Below, in pieces: positions 49,166 through 57,597 of a stretch of 64,000 bases of DNA. The DNA is from PHAA01 sp963665865. GTDB lineage: Bacteria; Bacillota; Syntrophomonadia; Syntrophomonadales; Syntrophomonadaceae. Location of the stretch: assembly GCA_963665865.2 (NCBI GenBank), contig CAXXWF010000001.1, positions 2,356,001-2,420,000 of the forward strand, read 5' to 3'. Every line of letters begins with the position of its first letter. Position 1 is the first letter of the stretch. The notes beneath the pieces are model-generated. The model searched no databases and was not told where the DNA came from. It saw nothing but the letters and a program-made list of their open reading frames with translations. Made by a program: the position numbers and the translations under genes.

Positions 49166-50482
49166 TTAATTTCTAAAAGCCCGCAAGTACTGCAGGTAAG
49201 AATATTTGTCCGCATGCTTGCGTTTGCTTTCTCTTAGCGTATCCAAGACGTCGTCCACGGTAACTATACCTAGGAATTCTTGGCTTTCTGCATCAATCAC
49301 CGGCACTGCCAGCAAATTGTATTTTTCCGTAACCTCCAGCACCTCTTCAAAATCATCATCTGGTGCCAAGGTTATCGGGTTTTTCCGCATAATACTACCC
49401 AGCAAAGTATCAGGAGCAGCAATAATCAGTTCACGCAGGGATAAAACCCCTTGCAGATGTTCATCGCTATCAATGACAAATACAAAGTAAACGGACTCTA
49501 CTGCAGGTGCAATTTCACGCAAACGATCAATGGCCTGCCCGGCGGTAAAATATTGGGGCATGGTAATCATCTCAGTAGTCATCAAGGAACCTGCCGTTCC
49601 CTCACTGTAATCCATAAGTTCCTGAACCTCTTGGGCTTCCTCGGGATTCATTAGTCCCAGTATTTCCAAACGCTTGCCAGGTGAAAGCTCTCCCAGCACA
49701 TCGGCGGCCTCATCCGGCTCCATTGCCTGAACCAGAGCTAAAGCTTCGCTGTTTTCCATACCCTCCAGCAACAGGCTCCTCGTTTCTGTTTCGACTTCAG
49801 CCAGGGTATCTGCCGCGGTCTCCGGATCAAGATAACGCAGAAACTGAGATTGATCATTTTGGCTTAGATCCTCCAATATGTCGGCTAAATCAGCCGGATG
49901 CAGATCGTCCAAACCTTCACGTGATATGACCAACTGCAGACTAGCGTTACGATCCTCCAGGGGATTAAAGTTCTGCCAGTCTAATAAGTGCTCCGGGAAT
50001 TTATTACAGATACTGCGCATCCCTAAGCGGCGAACAATGCTGCGCAGGCCGATGTCAACCGCCACCAGATAGACAGCGAGCTCCCCATCTTGCATTTGCC
50101 AGCGCAGTTTTATGTCATTGACCCGAACTACCTTAGCCCCGCGAATGTCAATAATCTGTTTGTCCAGAAGCCAGCGATTTACAAATATCTCATCACCAGC
50201 AATCGGGCGAACTATTTCCAGACGGGGGCGCTCGTGCAGAAATACCCCATTCGGTCCCCACTCTGCAACACGATCAAGGGGAATAATCTCGGTGCTGTGA
50301 GCAAATTTAATGCCAACTACCTGAGGATAACCTCCCGGCCATATGGCTACCAGATCCTTAACCCGCCCTACCAGGTGACCATAATTATCATAGATTTTCT
50401 TACCCATAATTTCACTAATATAGATTCTGGGGCTTCGGAAGTAAAGTTGCTTTTTTTGTATAGAGCTTTTAACAACTGCCAT
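49166..50482 (-). CDS. Soluble PRC-barrel/MgtE-N/CBS protein, likely Mg2+ sensor subunit
   Basis: A 438-residue protein with no membrane helices. Residues about 15-180 hold PRC-barrel-like beta segments (KKIYDNYGHLVGRVKDLVAIWPGG; GAKVVRVNDIKLRW). Residues 195-300 are an MgtE N-domain of helical repeats (HPADLADILEDLSQNDQSQFLRYL, EPDEAADVLGELSPGKRLEILGLMNPEEAQEVQELMDYSEGTAGSLMTTEMI). Residues 300-425 are two CBS domains. In MgtE channels these domains sense cytosolic Mg2+ and gate the pore; here the pore domain is missing and the next gene, 19 bases away, is an NRAMP-related transporter. I infer it gates that transporter. ATG 50482 has AAAGGGG very close; GTG 50485 is also possible. Confidence 0.87.
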   Translation of the reverse strand: MAVVKSSIQKKQLYFRSPRIYISEIMGKKIYDNYGHLVGRVKDLVAIWPGGYPQVVGIKFAHSTEIIPLDRVAEWGPNGVFLHERPRLEIVRPIAGDEIFVNRWLLDKQIIDIRGAKVVRVNDIKLRWQMQDGELAVYLVAVDIGLRSIVRRLGMRSICNKFPEHLLDWQNFNPLEDRNASLQLVISREGLDDLHPADLADILEDLSQNDQSQFLRYLDPETAADTLAEVETETRSLLLEGMENSEALALVQAMEPDEAADVLGELSPGKRLEILGLMNPEEAQEVQELMDYSEGTAGSLMTTEMITMPQYFTAGQAIDRLREIAPAVESVYFVFVIDSDEHLQGVLSLRELIIAAPDTLLGSIMRKNPITLAPDDDFEEVLEVTEKYNLLAVPVIDAESQEFLGIVTVDDVLDTLRESKRKHADKYSYLQYLRAFRN

Positions 50483-50547
50483 CACCCCTTTATCTTAGTA
50501 TTGTATAATATATGCCTTCTGATCCTGATTTGGAAACATTGAGACAC

Positions 50548-50585
50548 AAAAAAATCCGTAAAGACACCATCAGAAATCCTACGGA
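50548..50585 (-). terminator. M-box expression-platform terminator
   Basis: Stem TCCGTA/TACGGA with inner pairing, followed on the minus strand by TTTTTTT. In known M-boxes Mg2+ binding favours the terminator, so transcription should stop when Mg2+ is plentiful. Confidence 0.8.
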
Positions 50586-50595
50586 GTTACAGTGC

Positions 50596-50760
50596 CTTCC
50601 CCTCTCGTCTGAGCTTCGACTTTGTGAGCCTGGAGAAAATAATTTCTCAGCCGCATTAGATAGAACCTTAAACCGGTAATACCTGTTAACCCATTGGGGT
50701 CTCTCGACCTTTCTGGGCAGCGGCATGCGGACATCACATTAGCCTCGCCTAACGAGGAAG
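50596..50760 (-). promoter_or_regulatory. M-box (ykoK) Mg2+ riboswitch
   Basis: Minus-strand sequence contains the M-box blocks in order: CTCGTTAGGCGAGGC, GCCGCTGCCCAGAAA, GACCCCAATGGGTTAACAG, TTAAGGTT and AATGCGGCTGAGAAATT, closing with GACGAG..GGGGAAG pairing to the 5' CTTCCTCGTT. This matches RF00380 closely (CGUUAGGUGAGGCUCC ... CGCUGCUGCCCA ... GCCAAUGGGUCAACAG ... AAUGCAGCUGGA). It controls the MgtE-N/CBS and NRAMP-related genes. Confidence 0.95.
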
Positions 50761-50784
50761 TTATTTAATTTAAGTTCCGTTTTT

Positions 50785-50813
50785 ATTATAGGTTTGCAAA
50801 AATTGGTTGTCAA
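50785..50813 (-). promoter_or_regulatory. Consensus promoter of the M-box operon
   Basis: Minus-strand TTGACA (50808-50813), exactly 17 bp, TATAAT (50785-50790): a perfect sigma-A promoter. Transcription would begin about 18 nt before the M-box. A strong constitutive promoter fits control by the riboswitch. Confidence 0.93.
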
Positions 50814-50850
50814 ACTTTTAGAGATATTGTCGCTAGCTCTCACCAGGTAA

Positions 50851-50876
50851 CAAAAAAGCCGGCCTCAGACCGGCTC
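50851..50876 (-). terminator. Distal terminator of spoIVA
   Basis: Stem GAGCCGGTCTGAGGCCGGCTTTTTTG, on the minus strand, ends in a T-run. A near copy of the stem without the T-run lies at 51056-51078, on the other side of MITE copy B. Confidence 0.8.
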
Positions 50877-51041
50877 CAGACCGTCAAAAAAGCCCAATAG
50901 CTACGTTATTAACGAAATCCCGTTCAATCGACGTACTTGTTAAGTGGACATTCCCTGTTAGGGGTGTGTCCCCACACCTTAAGCCGCCTCAATCACGGAC
51001 TCTCATTAATGCCTTGCTCTTGAGCTTTTTTGCTCGGTCTG
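50877..51041. mobile_element. MITE-like repeat, copy B
   Basis: A 165-bp element with terminal inverted repeats CAGACCGTCAAAAAAGC and GCTTTTTTGCTCGGTCTG. Its core matches copy A (44937-45157), which is longer by internal insertions. It lies between two near-identical terminator stems (50857-50876 and 51056-51078), as if insertion had duplicated its target. Confidence 0.78.
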
Positions 51042-51055
51042 ACTTTATCGACAAT

Positions 51056-51078
51056 GAAGCCGGCCTCAGGCCGGCTCT
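51056..51078 (-). repeat. Duplicate of the spoIVA terminator stem
   Basis: AGAGCCGGCCTGAGGCCGGCTTC-like stem on the minus strand, almost the same as the stem at 50857-50876 but lacking the T-run, so probably not a functional terminator alone. Confidence 0.65.
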
Positions 51079-51101
51079 ATTGATCGGTAGGAGTTACCGT
51101 T

Positions 51102-52580
51102 TTATATTATGATACAAATTAAACCGCCACTACCTTCGTTAACAATTCTCTGCAGGGTATCCTGAAGCTTAACCTGAGCATTTTCAGGCATGCGGTGGAG
51201 TTTGTTCTGAATACCCTCCCTCACTAGATCATGCAGCGATTTGCCAAATATGTTAGACTCCCAGATCTTGGTGGGGTCTTCTTCAAATTCATCCAGCATG
51301 TAACGAACCAGTTCCTCGCATTGTTTCTCAGTTCCAATTATGGGTGTTATCTCAGTAGTTATATCGGCTTTAATGATATGCAGCGAAGGTGCTTTGGCTT
51401 TCAATCTTACTCCAAAACGATTTCCCTGTTTAATTAGCTCAGGTTCTTCTAGAATCATTTCCTCCAGACGGGGGGTAACAACTCCGTAACCTGATTCTCT
51501 AACCTCAGCTAGTGCCGAAGATACCTTGTCAAACTCGCGCTTCGCAATGCTCAAGTCTTTCATAATACGTATTATGTCCTGATTACCCTCCACGTTAAAA
51601 CCGCTCACCTCACTCAAAGAGGTATAGAAAAGTTCTTCCGGTACGGTTACATCTATGGAAGCAGTCCCTGTCCCCAAGTCCATTTCTTCCAGGCTCACAA
51701 AGCTTATATTAATAATATCAGATAATTTTTCTATGGCCTTATCAATATCCCGCACCTTTTTAATCTCTCTCAATACTTCACGAATAGCACCGTCCAGATC
51801 GGCCCGCAGCCAGAAATCTTCGTCCAATTCATCCACCCACAAAGGCAACTTGATATTTACTTCCTGCACCGGGAATTCATACAGCACTTCCTCTAGAATG
51901 CTTAATATCTGCTCATTAGTAATTGTCGCACTATTGACCGGAATAATAGTTACTCCATACTGGCCCGCTAATTCATCCGCTAACAGCATTGTTTCCTTTT
52001 CAAATGGATGAATGGAGTTCAAAAGGACAATAAATGGTTTATTTATTTCCTTCAACTCGCGGATAACTCTTTCTTCCGCTTCCAGATAGTTGCTGCGAGG
52101 AATATCGCTGATGCTGCCGTCCGTAATCATTACAATACCAATAGTGGAATGGTCGGCAATTACTTTTCTGGTTCCTATTTCGGCCGCTTCTTCGAAGGGA
52201 ACCTCATAGTCAAACCAGGGAGTTCTTACCATGCGAGGTTCTTCATCTTCTTCGTAACCCAGGGCTCCCTCAACTGCATATCCCACACAATCAATTAATC
52301 TCACCTTTAAAGATATGCCGTTTTTGGTAAATATCTCGACTGCTTCATTGGGTACGAATTTTGGCTCGGTAGTAGTGATCGTTTTCCCGGCACCACTTTG
52401 AGGCAGCTCATCCTTGGCCCGCTCCCTCTCGAATACATCTTTAATATTTGGTAGTACCATCATTTCCATAAATCTTTTAACAAATGTTGATTTGCCTGTT
52501 CTAACCGGCCCTACTACTCCCAGGTAAATATCGCCGCCTGTGCGTTCGGCGATATCATCTAAAATATTATTTCCTTCCAC
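51102..52580 (-). CDS. spoIVA: Stage IV sporulation protein A (coat basement ATPase)
   Basis: A 492-residue protein that polymerises around the forespore after ATP hydrolysis and anchors the spore coat. The P-loop is GPVRTGKSTFVKRFM (about 24-38), followed by SGAGKTITTTEPKFVPNEAV, a switch-like motif, and DCVGYAVEGALGYEEDEEPRMVRTPWFD, all typical of SpoIVA. The C-terminal segment EGIQNKLHRMPENAQVKLQDTLQRIVNEGSGGLICIII is strongly conserved in the family and needed for membrane targeting. The start is GTG at 52580 behind GGGAGGG. A GGTATCC/GGATACC hairpin lies upstream (about 52619-52645). It shows the organism forms endospores. Confidence 0.97.
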   Translation of the reverse strand: MEGNNILDDIAERTGGDIYLGVVGPVRTGKSTFVKRFMEMMVLPNIKDVFERERAKDELPQSGAGKTITTTEPKFVPNEAVEIFTKNGISLKVRLIDCVGYAVEGALGYEEDEEPRMVRTPWFDYEVPFEEAAEIGTRKVIADHSTIGIVMITDGSISDIPRSNYLEAEERVIRELKEINKPFIVLLNSIHPFEKETMLLADELAGQYGVTIIPVNSATITNEQILSILEEVLYEFPVQEVNIKLPLWVDELDEDFWLRADLDGAIREVLREIKKVRDIDKAIEKLSDIINISFVSLEEMDLGTGTASIDVTVPEELFYTSLSEVSGFNVEGNQDIIRIMKDLSIAKREFDKVSSALAEVRESGYGVVTPRLEEMILEEPELIKQGNRFGVRLKAKAPSLHIIKADITTEITPIIGTEKQCEELVRYMLDEFEEDPTKIWESNIFGKSLHDLVREGIQNKLHRMPENAQVKLQDTLQRIVNEGSGGLICIII

Positions 52581-52716
52581 TTCTCTTCTTCCCTCCCTTG
52601 GATTAAGACTTTTATAAGGTATCCTCCCTCCGTGTCTGGATACCGCTTTGAAATGGGTATTCGGTTTATAACACTATAAATATATTTTGGTATAATCGGT
52701 AATATAACCAGAAAAG

Positions 52717-52746
52717 AAAAAAAGTGTGATTTTTATCACACTTTTT
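52717..52746 (-). terminator. Terminator of plsY-gpsA
   Basis: Stem AAAAAGTGTGAT/ATCACACTTTTT followed on the minus strand by TTTTCTTTTC; immediately after the gpsA stop. Confidence 0.9.
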
Positions 52747-53776
52747 ACCAGTCTTGCACACCTGCTGCCAAATCTTCGGTTTCATGCTTCCTTTGTCGCT
52801 GCATTAGATTCCACACTGCTTCCCGCGGATCTCTATTTTCAAATAACACCTGATAACAGGCCCTGGTGATAGGCATATCAATTCCCATCTCGGATGCAAG
52901 TCGATTTACAACCCTGCATGTATGAGCTCCTTCCACCACCATTCCGATACGCTGCAGTGTATCATCCAGGCTAAAGCCTTGGCCGATTAATTCTCCAGCC
53001 CGTCGATTGCGTGAATGCCGACTGCCACATGTAACCACCAGATCCCCAATACCGCTTAGTCCGCTAAATGTACGGGGGTCGCCTCCCATAGCCGCACCCA
53101 TCCTAACCAATTCGGTCAAAGCACGGGTCAGCAAGGAAGCCATGGTATTATCTCCATAACCAAGACCGTAGGCAATTCCTGTGGCTATGGCAATGATGTT
53201 TTTAAGGGCTCCGCCTAATTCTACGCCAGCCACATCCGGGTTGGTATAGACTCTAAAAGTAGGTGACATAAATTTATCCTGTACCAGAGAGGCTGTGACC
53301 CTGCGGCTTGCTGCCACCGCTACCGCCGTAGGAATATCTCGCGCCACTTCCTCAGCATGACTGGGGCCAGATAACACTGCATAGCGCTCCCGGATTTCTT
53401 CTCCCAGCACTTCTTCGCTTAGTTGACTCATCCTCATTCCAGTAGCTATCTCCAATCCCTTGGCTGTATTTACAATATACATTTCGGGGGTAATGTACTT
53501 CTTAGCTTTTTCAAGCACTTCCCGCAAGACCTGGGATGGAATAGAAAGCACTAGAAAATCAGCCCCTTCTATAGCGGCAGGCATATCGATTATAGGGCTT
53601 ACAGTTTCCGGGATGGTTATGCCAGGTAAGAAGCGGCGGTTCTCTCTACATTCGGCCATCTCTTCAATCCCGTCCTCAACCCTCCCCCAGAGTGACACCT
53701 GGTTGTTATTTTTAGCCAACAAGGCTGCCAGGGCTGTACCCCAGCTGCCGGCTCCCAATACACAAATCTTTTCCAT
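52745..53776 (-). CDS. gpsA: Glycerol-3-phosphate dehydrogenase [NAD(P)+]
   Basis: A 343-residue cytoplasmic enzyme reducing dihydroxyacetone phosphate to sn-glycerol-3-phosphate for phospholipids. The Rossmann start is CVLGAGSWGTALAALLAKN; VNTAKGLEI, LSGPSHAEEVA, ELGGALKNIIAIATGIAYGLGYGDN (catalytic Lys) and TFSGLSGIGDLVVTCGSRHSRNRRAGELIGQG are diagnostic. The ATG at 53776 follows GGGGGA. It lies 26 bases downstream of plsY, which uses its product, so the two act in sequence. Confidence 0.96.
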   Translation of the reverse strand: MEKICVLGAGSWGTALAALLAKNNNQVSLWGRVEDGIEEMAECRENRRFLPGITIPETVSPIIDMPAAIEGADFLVLSIPSQVLREVLEKAKKYITPEMYIVNTAKGLEIATGMRMSQLSEEVLGEEIRERYAVLSGPSHAEEVARDIPTAVAVAASRRVTASLVQDKFMSPTFRVYTNPDVAGVELGGALKNIIAIATGIAYGLGYGDNTMASLLTRALTELVRMGAAMGGDPRTFSGLSGIGDLVVTCGSRHSRNRRAGELIGQGFSLDDTLQRIGMVVEGAHTCRVVNRLASEMGIDMPITRACYQVLFENRDPREAVWNLMQRQRKHETEDLAAGVQDW

Positions 53777-53802
53777 ATTTCCCCCTATTGCCAAACCTAA
53801 CT

Positions 53803-54390
53803 CTATGCTTTCTCATTTATCTTTTTCTCAGTCCCGTGGCGCAGTCGCTCAATATTGGTTCTGTGCCGAAATACAACCATGCCGACAATAACAAAACTCA
53901 TTACTATATACTGCCAGGGCTGATCCGTCAGCAAGGCCAGTACCGGCCAAATGCATGCCACACAGACTGATCCTAATGATACATAACGGCTAATTACAAT
54001 TATGATGACAAAAATAGCAGCTAAAATCAGAAAAACAGGTGGCATTAAAAGCAAAATAACACCCGCCGCTGTGGCAACGCCTTTACCGCCTCTAAATCCC
54101 AGGAATATTGGCCAGCAATGTCCTGCTACGGCCACCGTTGCACAGATGGCTGCCAAAACTTGTCCACCAAAGTATAACCCCAGCCAAGCTGCAACCACTC
54201 CTTTTAATAGATCACCTAATAGAGAGGCCGCCGCGATCTTGATTCCCAGAGTACGCAATACATTGGTGGCCCCCACGTTTCCTGTACCTCTGGCTCTGAT
54301 ATCAACCCCACCCAATACCCGACTGAAGATAAACGAAAACGGAATTGAGCCAAGAATATAACATAATAAGACCAGCAAAATCTCTAACAT
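53803..54390 (-). CDS. plsY: Acyl-phosphate:glycerol-3-phosphate acyltransferase PlsY
   Basis: A 195-residue membrane protein with about five to seven helices that transfers the acyl group of acyl-phosphate to glycerol-3-phosphate. Motifs: LCYILGSIPFSFIFSR with the conserved serine, the GTGNVGATNVLRTLG phosphate-binding loop (motif 2), and GFRGGKGVATAAG (motif 3). Start at ATG 54390 after GGGAGAGG. It sits between der and gpsA on one strand with short gaps (20 and 26 bases), an arrangement common in Firmicutes. Confidence 0.96.
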   Translation of the reverse strand: MLEILLVLLCYILGSIPFSFIFSRVLGGVDIRARGTGNVGATNVLRTLGIKIAAASLLGDLLKGVVAAWLGLYFGGQVLAAICATVAVAGHCWPIFLGFRGGKGVATAAGVILLLMPPVFLILAAIFVIIIVISRYVSLGSVCVACIWPVLALLTDQPWQYIVMSFVIVGMVVFRHRTNIERLRHGTEKKINEKA

Positions 54391-54410
54391 GTAATCCTCT
54401 CCCAATTAAC

Positions 54411-55733
54411 TTATTCTTTAGAATCGCGCTTACGAACCGTCAAGCGTATAGGTGTACCCTCAAAGCCAAAATTTTTACGCAGGACATTATCTAAATAACG
54501 CAGGTATGAAAAGTGTACTTTCTCAGGATAATTGGCAAAAAACACAAACTGAGGAGGTGCCGTCTGAACCTGGGTTGTATAATAAATTTTTATTTTCTTC
54601 CCACCGCCACCGGGGAGCGGGTTTAATAACATGGCCTCATTGATAACCTGATTCAATTCGCCCGTTTTAATCCGGCGATTATGCTGTCCTGATACAAAGT
54701 CTACCAATTCCAAAATTTTAAATATTCTTTGCTTGGTAAGAGCAGAGATATATAGAATAGGGCAATAGGCCAAGAATTTAAGTTCTTCACGAATCTTTTC
54801 ATCAAATCTGTTCATGGTCTGACCATCTTTTTCGATTAGATCCCATTTGTTTACAACTATTATACTAGCTTTGCCCTGCTCATGGACATACCCGGCAATC
54901 CTTTGATCCTGCTCAATAACTCCTTCAGTAGCATCAAGCATGGTTACCACCACATCAGCCCGTTCCACACTTTTCAATGTCCTTATTACGCTATATCGTT
55001 CTGTCGCTTCTTTTATGCGAGATTTTTTTCTAATGCCGGCGGTATCAATAAGGATATATTTAGTCCCCTCATACTCGAAGGGGGTGTCAATAGCATCCCG
55101 GGTGGTGCCAGGCACATCGCTGACTATAACTCGCTCTTCACCTAACAGAGCGTTCACCAAAGATGATTTGCCCACGTTGGGACGACCAACTATAGCAATT
55201 TTAATAGCATCGGTATCCTCAGCATATTCTGAGGCCGGCGCAAATTTTGCCACAACTGCATCTAACAGTTCATTAATATTCCTGCCATGCATGGCTGATA
55301 CCGGAATGGGTTCACCCAGGCCCAGCTTGTAAAATTCATAATAGTCCAACTGCCGATCGAAATTTTCCACTTTATTAGCAGCCAAAATTACCGGTTTTTT
55401 ACTCTTGCGCAACAGATTGGCTACCTGTTCATCTTCGTAGTTCACTCCACCTTGGGCATCCACTACCAAGACGATGACATCCGCCTCTTCCACAGCCAGT
55501 TCCGCCTGGAGTTTTATTTCCCGGGTGAAAACATCGCCTTCATCAAAGCGTATACCGCCCGTATCTATAATAATAAATTCCCGGCCATCCCAGTCTGAAT
55601 TATCATAAAGCCTATCGCGGGTAACACCGGGAATGTCCTCTACAATAGCTTTGCGTGACCCTACCAGTCGATTGAACAGGGTTGACTTGCCTACATTGGG
55701 GCGGCCTACAATTGCAACCACAGGTTTTGACAT
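54411..55733 (-). CDS. der: Ribosome-assembly GTPase Der (EngA)
   Basis: A 440-residue protein with two tandem GTPase domains and a KH-like C-terminal domain, needed for 50S maturation. Domain 1: VGRPNVGKSTLFNRL, DTGG, ANKVE; domain 2: VGRPNVGKSSLVNALLGEERVIVSDVPGTTRDAIDTPFEY, DTAGIRKK, VNKWDL. The KH part ends KNFGFEGTPIRLTVRKRD, the family's usual end. GGAGG lies eight bases before the ATG at 55733. Fifteen bases separate it from the upstream DUF512 gene, another common clostridial neighbour. Confidence 0.97.
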   Translation of the reverse strand: MSKPVVAIVGRPNVGKSTLFNRLVGSRKAIVEDIPGVTRDRLYDNSDWDGREFIIIDTGGIRFDEGDVFTREIKLQAELAVEEADVIVLVVDAQGGVNYEDEQVANLLRKSKKPVILAANKVENFDRQLDYYEFYKLGLGEPIPVSAMHGRNINELLDAVVAKFAPASEYAEDTDAIKIAIVGRPNVGKSSLVNALLGEERVIVSDVPGTTRDAIDTPFEYEGTKYILIDTAGIRKKSRIKEATERYSVIRTLKSVERADVVVTMLDATEGVIEQDQRIAGYVHEQGKASIIVVNKWDLIEKDGQTMNRFDEKIREELKFLAYCPILYISALTKQRIFKILELVDFVSGQHNRRIKTGELNQVINEAMLLNPLPGGGGKKIKIYYTTQVQTAPPQFVFFANYPEKVHFSYLRYLDNVLRKNFGFEGTPIRLTVRKRDSKE

Positions 55734-55748
55734 AAATACCTCCAAAAT

Positions 55749-57050
55749 TTAATCTCCTAATATCGCCTCTATCAGGCTCTGGGCACTTCCATCGCTGATT
55801 CTAAAGTCCGCCTGACTCGCATTCTTAATATCATCTAGACTTGTATCGTCTAGCAGTACATCCTGCCCATCTCTAAATACCACACCTGGAATTATGACTC
55901 TTTTACGCTGATAGTTGTTTCCCAAAGCGCTAACAATGTCCTGACCGGTTAATAACCCGGTGACTGTTACTCCTCCGCCAAAATATTTATTATTTACCGG
56001 CAGCAAAATTACTGACAAACCCTCAATTTGGTTAAGTCTCTCCACTACCCTTTGCAATACCGACTCGGCTGACTTGCCGGTAATGACAAATACTTCACGG
56101 TTGGCAATAGTTGCAGGCAGACTTGCTGCTATCTCCTGAAATTCATCTAGCAGCGTCCGGGCTAAGCCAATCCCATTTTCAATTTGACAGTAGTCATCAT
56201 AATACTCTGACCCTGGTATGTCCAGAGCCGCACGCAAGAAAAATTCATCCGCCAGGTAAACAAAACCCTTGCCTAATTTCTGGCGAAAAGATTGTTGGTA
56301 TGATTCCACGGTACGGATTGTATTAATGGCGAGTTCATCTGTCACTGCAGTAAGTTGGGGAAGTTCGTGGCGATATCCGGTTAACCCCACTGGTACTATC
56401 CCTACTGAAGCAACTTCAGGATATAATTCCGCCAGCGCTTCTATGGTTTCGCTCAAAACTTCACCATCATTTAAGCCCGGGCAGAGTACGATCTGGGTAT
56501 GAACTTCGATCCCCGCTGCTTGCAATCGCTGCAAGTCTGCCTTGATATTCCCAGCCCGGGGGTTTTTTAACATTTCTATTCTCAAATCCCCCTGGATGCA
56601 GTGTACGGATACATAAAGGGGACTGAGCCGCATTTCAACTATCTTGGCCCAATCAGTTTCAGATAGGTTGGTCAAGGTAATAAAGTTGCCGTTAATAAAC
56701 GAATGGCGAAAATCATCGTCCTTTAGGTAAAGGGTTTTACGCATGTGAGGTGGTAGTTGGTCAACAAAGCAAAAAACGCAGCGGTTTTGGCAGGATTTCA
56801 TTCGATCGAAGACCAATTCTGAAAAATCAATTCCCAGTTCCTCATCATATTCCTTCTCGATTTCAAGCGACCATAATTCTTTATTCTCTTTTTCTATTTC
56901 CATTATTATATAGTCATCCTGAGAGTAGAACTGAAAGTCAAGTATATCATTTATGGGATGTCCGTTAATGGACAACAGCAGGTCATTGGCAACAATCTCC
57001 ATTTCTTCAGCTATACTTCCACTTCTAATCTTAGCTATACGCCCTGCCAC
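55749..57050 (-). CDS. DUF512 radical-SAM family protein with N-terminal PDZ-like domain
   Basis: A 433-residue protein. Residues 1-60 form a PDZ-like segment (ARIAKIRSGSIAEEMEIVANDLLLSINGHPINDILDF). A radical-SAM-type cysteine motif CQNRCVFCFVDQLP lies near residue 87, followed by DDDFRHSFINGNFITLTNL and the barrel. The C-terminal DUF512 domain includes FVYLADEFFLRAALDIPGSEYYDDYCQIENGIGLARTLLDEF and PVNNKYFGGGVTVTGLLTG. It is widely conserved next to der in clostridia, but its reaction is unknown. Starts at GTG 57050 with a weak ribosome site. Confidence 0.88.
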   Translation of the reverse strand: MAGRIAKIRSGSIAEEMEIVANDLLLSINGHPINDILDFQFYSQDDYIIMEIEKENKELWSLEIEKEYDEELGIDFSELVFDRMKSCQNRCVFCFVDQLPPHMRKTLYLKDDDFRHSFINGNFITLTNLSETDWAKIVEMRLSPLYVSVHCIQGDLRIEMLKNPRAGNIKADLQRLQAAGIEVHTQIVLCPGLNDGEVLSETIEALAELYPEVASVGIVPVGLTGYRHELPQLTAVTDELAINTIRTVESYQQSFRQKLGKGFVYLADEFFLRAALDIPGSEYYDDYCQIENGIGLARTLLDEFQEIAASLPATIANREVFVITGKSAESVLQRVVERLNQIEGLSVILLPVNNKYFGGGVTVTGLLTGQDIVSALGNNYQRKRVIIPGVVFRDGQDVLLDDTSLDDIKNASQADFRISDGSAQSLIEAILGD

Positions 57051-57142
57051 TCAAAATTCACCATCCTGCCAAAATGCAATCTTTAGTAATTATCCTCTAA
57101 AAATACTGTATTCGCAAGAAATTCAAAAGGGCCAGATCTGCT

Positions 57143-57586
57143 CTATACAAATCCAACCCCGTCTTTAAACTTCTCTACTTGTTTTTGGATGGTGATAAAT
57201 TCCCATTTTAATAGGATAGTAATTAACGTTTGCACCAGTTGGTTTAACTTTTTCCTACGCCCTAACCGATGCAGAAATAATAGCACTCTTTCCCGCTTAA
57301 TAAATACTGGTTTGACAACTAAATCCGGCAGATCGTTATTTAGAAGTTTGTCTAGCTGTTCTATCGTTTTTTGGGCCATCTGGACATCCCAGCCGACTCC
57401 CAGGACATAAACCTTATTACCCATTTCATCACAATCCACGAATAAGGGAAGCCCCAACGCTTCCTTAGACCAGTCTCCCCAGAATTTCAAATCATGATAA
57501 TTTTGATGATCCAGATGGTCCAAATATAAGTGGGCCGCAATTAGGGTATGGTGAATACCTGTAGTTCCAATAAATAGAATATTCAT
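57143..57586 (-). CDS. DUF3189-family protein, copy 1
   Basis: A 147-residue soluble protein. The opening MNILFIGTTGIHHTLIAAHLYL and the middle VDCDEMGNKVYVLGVGWDVQMAQKTIEQL match the DUF3189 family and parallel the neighbouring copy. It departs from that copy at the start, with TTGIHHT instead of CFGGSHSS, and its C-terminal half is Lys/Arg-rich. No known function. Eleven bases separate it from the upstream paralogue. Confidence 0.75.
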   Translation of the reverse strand: MNILFIGTTGIHHTLIAAHLYLDHLDHQNYHDLKFWGDWSKEALGLPLFVDCDEMGNKVYVLGVGWDVQMAQKTIEQLDKLLNNDLPDLVVKPVFIKRERVLLFLHRLGRRKKLNQLVQTLITILLKWEFITIQKQVEKFKDGVGFV

Positions 57587-57597
57587 AATCAGATCGC

